From Pagrus major (taxonomy: Eukaryota; Chordata; Actinopteri; Spariformes; Sparidae), in contig NC_133233.1 of NCBI RefSeq assembly GCF_040436345.1, positions 6,035,492-6,099,491 of the forward strand: 64,000 bases of DNA, given 5' to 3'. A program made the position numbers and the translations under genes. The notes under the pieces were generated by a model, which was given only the letters and a program-made list of their open reading frames with translations, made no database searches and had not been told where the DNA came from. How positions within the stretch are numbered: the stretch's first letter is position 1; every line of letters begins with the position of its first letter. Of this stretch, positions 62,701 to 64,000 are shown in pieces.

Positions 62701-63617
62701 GGACTACCCTGTCTGTTGAGAGAATTCTTTATTTTGAATGTGTTCACAGCCTTGTGATAGCTCACTCTTGGTATTGTTACTTCCAGGTACAGTGACACTG
62801 AATGGCCAGAGAGAACTGCTGCCTGTGGTCACAGGGGACCTGGTTGTCCATAGGGCCTCCTCTTCATTTCTCCTCATCCAGACTTTTGGAGCCCAGCTGC
62901 TTTGGCACCTAGATGGACCTTTGGCTCTCATCACCTTGCAACCTGGCTTCGCAAACAAGGTGACCCTCACGCCTCAGATGGTTCAAAGAAAAAAGTATAA
63001 TAGTATTTGTATATTAAAGTATTTGCTAAATACTTGCTAAATGGCCATAAATTGAAACTCAGTCACAGCAACTTCAACTCTACCACTGCACGGAGTTGTT
63101 CCTTTGTTTGAGCTAAAAAGTGTTAATGCTGTATTAAAGGTACGCGGCCTGTGCGGAACGCTCACCTGGAACCAGCACGATGACTTCACCACCCCAGAAG
63201 GCGACGTGGAGAACAGTGTGTCATCGTTTGCAGGGAAATTCACAACAGAGCATTGTGCTTTACCGAGAGGGGCTCCACCTGACCCCTGCGCCACATACAC
63301 CCAGAGGAGACAGTACGCAGAGACAGTGTGCTCCGTCATACACAGCACCATCTTTCAGGTAGTTTGCATGGAGTCATTCATGGAGGTGGTCATCTCTGCC
63401 CAGCTCCCTCTCTTTTATTCACACATGCATCACTGTGGTGTGTTTTTGTAGGTGTGTCATGACGTGGTGGAGAGGGAGCCCTATTTCCGTCTCTGCCTGT
63501 CGGAGGTTTGTGGCTGTACTCTACAGAGGCAATGTCATTGCACCATCCTCACTGCCTATACCCGACACTGCGCACAGGAGGGTGTACCCGTCAGCTGGCG
63601 CAACCAGACCTTCTGCC
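53692..63617 (+). CDS. sspo: SCO-spondin, N-terminal part (16 coding exons; gene continues beyond the window)
   Basis: SCO-spondin is a giant secreted glycoprotein of the subcommissural organ and floor plate that assembles the Reissner fibre in cerebrospinal fluid. Coding exons: 53692-53744, 55206-55415, 56290-56372, 56623-56793, 56989-57212, 57440-57542, 58606-58764, 59453-59538, 59791-59916, 60593-60749, 60984-61236, 61358-61499, 61609-61747, 62787-62959, 63140-63358 and 63452-63617. All joins keep frame, giving 821 residues plus one base. Domain order: signal peptide (1-17), EMI (about 19-115), VWD1 (196-360), C8 (364-457), TIL (458-540), VWD2 (about 548-720), C8 (about 740-821). EMI followed by VWD-C8-TIL repeats is the SCO-spondin N-terminus; otogelin and mucins lack this EMI. 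The mammalian protein is about 5,000 residues, so most of the gene lies to the right. The last exon ends at C|gtgagt. Confidence 0.9.
54070..54400. mobile_element. Inverted-repeat element (ends like ataataaccatc..gatggttattat)
   Basis: The left end (ataataaccatcattaataa) and the right end (atttatgatggttattataa) are inverted copies, and 'aacaatgaaatgctttgtaaac' recurs inverted inside. A half copy lies in aoc1 intron 3 (44741-44890). Non-coding MITE-like element. Confidence 0.6.
54660..55130. mobile_element. Fold-back MITE with arms of about 95 bp
   Basis: The arm at 54683-54780 (tagtccacaaaacatttctg, 'cttcacagcaaaacagc', 'caactgaagtagct') recurs as reverse complement at 54980-55070. The spacer has no coding potential. 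A single-arm relative is at 50340-50560. Confidence 0.7.
55206..56372 (+). CDS. sspo: sspo EMI domain (exons 55206-55415 and 56290-56372)
   Basis: The first exon gives HWCDHTVQERVERV, which opens the EMI Cys pattern, and ends CYLYK at AA|gtaagt. The second supplies KTVRACCEGWGGPRCSE, the conserved EMI finish (CCxGWxGxxC). The 874-bp intron between them carries a LINE fragment on the minus strand. Confidence 0.9.
55527..56160 (-). mobile_element. 5'-truncated LINE (L2/CR1-type), minus strand, in sspo intron 2
   Basis: The minus frame 56067-55633 encodes a typical C-terminal reverse-transcriptase-associated stretch: LQLIQNAAARVLTRTKRVDH, then SLHWLPVSQRIDFKILLLVF, then GEAAFSYYAPHIWNKL. It is followed by the common fish LINE tail ('tttatttgtatagcac' on the plus strand near 55540). 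The upstream enzyme domains are missing. It lies antisense to sspo and is not a host gene. Confidence 0.75.
56623..56793 (+). CDS. sspo: sspo inter-domain exon between EMI and VWD1
   Basis: Encodes about 57 residues, Cys-rich (GQCYSTWSCEDFPG and MEQCCSSLWG), flanked by acceptor ctcccag and donor CCCG|gtcaga. It has SCO-spondin-like spacing between EMI and the first VWD. The domain has no common name that I can assign with confidence. Confidence 0.85.
56989..59538 (+). CDS. sspo: sspo VWD domain 1 (exons 56989, 57440, 58606, 59453)
   Basis: Starts ATCMSWGGAHYRTFD, the classic VWD opening, and closes with GLCGVYNNNADDDFTT, the calcium-binding turn and end of the D domain. The fourth exon ends at GAA|gtactg, a weak donor; it is supported because the next exon then reads GCSDAAELGHSC in frame. 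Two codons into the intron is a stop, so retention would truncate the protein. Confidence 0.85.
57543..58605 (+). repeat. sspo intron 6 with TGACTTG-rich repeats
   Basis: Clusters of the heptamer tgacttg and relatives lie near 57690-57720 and 58045-58140, a motif I recognise from repeats scattered in fish genomes. No element ends were found. Confidence 0.5.
58765..60592 (+). other. Other sspo introns (58765-59452, 59539-59790, 59917-60592)
   Basis: AT-rich introns with pyrimidine-rich acceptor tracts and no repeat or RNA gene that I can name. The open frames inside them are short and show no family resemblance. Confidence 0.5.
59791..61236 (+). CDS. sspo: sspo C8 and TIL domains 1 (exons 59791, 60593, 60984)
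   Basis: The first two exons supply the eight cysteines of a C8 domain, from GCSDAAELGHSC to the YARECAQQ helix. Then TLCGRVCPRGQVFSDC..CVGGCECPPGVYL gives a TIL module. The third exon ends at TG|gtatga and its split Cys is completed by exon 61358, making CNTCVCR. Confidence 0.88.
61358..63358 (+). CDS. sspo: sspo VWD domain 2 (exons 61358, 61609, 62787, 63140)
   Basis: Begins ALQVTTFDKKRYSLQGGDCPF and ends VRGLCGTLTWNQHDDFTTPEGD, close to the second VWD of SCO-spondin. Exon 61609-61747 encodes a run of seven glycines at about residues 608-614, between CGECTA and LGCLRE. All four splice joins hold frame (phases 0, 1, 0, 0). Confidence 0.87.
61748..62786 (+). other. sspo intron 13 with a dispersed repeat
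   Basis: The stretch 62340-62620 is an inverted relative of 38600-38890 (shared words 'accaaaacagtcttggttt' and 'gtccccgcctgcc'). The remainder is not recognised. Confidence 0.5.
62340..62620 (-). repeat. Dispersed repeat, minus-orientation copy (partner at 38600-38890)
   Basis: On the minus strand the order ggtgatttacag, 'gactccggggac', 'ggcaggcggggac', 'catgtagag', 'ggaccaaacca' and 'aaccaagactgttttggtga' matches 38600-38890. Class and ends unresolved. Confidence 0.6.
63452..63617 (+). CDS. sspo: sspo C8 domain 2 (start), last exon in the window
   Basis: Reads VCHDVVEREPYFRLCLSEVC and on to NQTFC, ending at C|gtgagt in phase 1. The next TIL module should start in the following exon, outside the window. 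The open frame continues past 63617 to 63778, but I read that part as intron. Confidence 0.82.
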
Positions 63618-64000
63618 GTGAGTGTGGAGACCACTGGTTAAAGCAACATGATGTAGAAATTGGTATTTTGTGTGATTTGGCGTCCAGAGCGAAATCCAGA
63701 GACAGCTCAGACATCCAGGCTAGAGTTCAGTTTGTCAGGGAATTGATCTTACATGTATTTGGAGGAAAGGAGGCTTAAAGCTCAGGGTTTCTGTGTTGTT
63801 TATCCGTTTTAACAAGGTTGGCAGTAGTACTTTGATGCTACAAAACTTGAATGAGGAATGTGTGTGTGTGTACACCCTTATGAGGAAATGTCCAACTGAA
63901 ACAGATTACTTTACTTTACTTTCTACTGAGAAAGTCTAACAGAATGTCGTGCCCCTACGGTTTAACCTTAGTGTACCAAGCTATTTTCACATTTTTCAGA
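63618..64000 (+). other. sspo intron, cut by the window edge
   Basis: Follows donor C|gtgagt at 63618. No further exon before the end. It contains a short tgtgtgtg run near 63860. Confidence 0.6.

Noticed and set aside
63618..63778. Extension of the last sspo exon in the open frame past 63617
   Set aside because: A consensus donor (C|gtgagt) at 63618 and loss of C8/TIL-like sequence after it indicate intron.

Overview
This is vertebrate nuclear DNA, almost certainly from a ray-finned (teleost) fish. It is AT-rich and intron-dominated, with short coding exons bounded by GT/AG splice sites. It carries many interspersed repeats: tRNA-derived SINEs, LINE tails, MITEs and a solo LTR. The coding exons resemble fish-type versions of vertebrate genes. 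I see no operons, CRISPR arrays or other prokaryotic features, and I cannot name the species.

Layout. (1) About 1-23,000, minus strand: the 5' end of a K-Cl cotransporter gene, best match slc12a7 (KCC4). Two alternative coding first exons lie 16 kb apart (22642-22870 and 6187-6307). Both end in the same splice phase; the common exons are not in the window. (2) 23-33 kb: intergenic, repeat-bearing, no credible gene. (3) 33704-34573, minus: an intact 289-residue C2H2 zinc-finger protein gene with ten fingers. A solo LTR (35264-35751) lies upstream of it. (4) 35.7-43.8 kb: intergenic, with a TTAA-flanked MITE and a large palindromic element containing a nested SINE fragment. (5) 43854-49038, minus: a complete aoc1 gene (diamine oxidase) in four coding exons. 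They join in frame to 741 residues and keep the cofactor tyrosine, the catalytic Asp and all three copper histidines. (6) 49.1-53.2 kb: the intergenic region between aoc1 and sspo, which are divergently transcribed. (7) 53692-63617, plus: the first 16 coding exons (821 residues) of sspo (SCO-spondin). They cover signal peptide, EMI, VWD1-C8-TIL and VWD2-C8; the gene continues past the right edge.

The genes have unrelated jobs: ion transport, a DNA-binding regulator, extracellular polyamine/histamine oxidation, and a Reissner-fibre glycoprotein. Their grouping is chromosomal neighbourhood, not a pathway. From memory, AOC1 and SSPO both lie on human 7q36.1, so that pair probably reflects conserved synteny.

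I did not find a new multi-gene system. The observations I rate most worth checking are: the paired alternative first exons of the KCC gene; the zinc-finger array in which a framework Leu is Tyr in nine of ten fingers; a fold-back internal-deletion derivative of a DNA transposon that keeps a helix-turn-helix transposase fragment; and several structured repeats with recognisable target-site duplications. Exon joins were made by eye from splice-site consensus, reading phase and family knowledge; no alignment or transcript was available.
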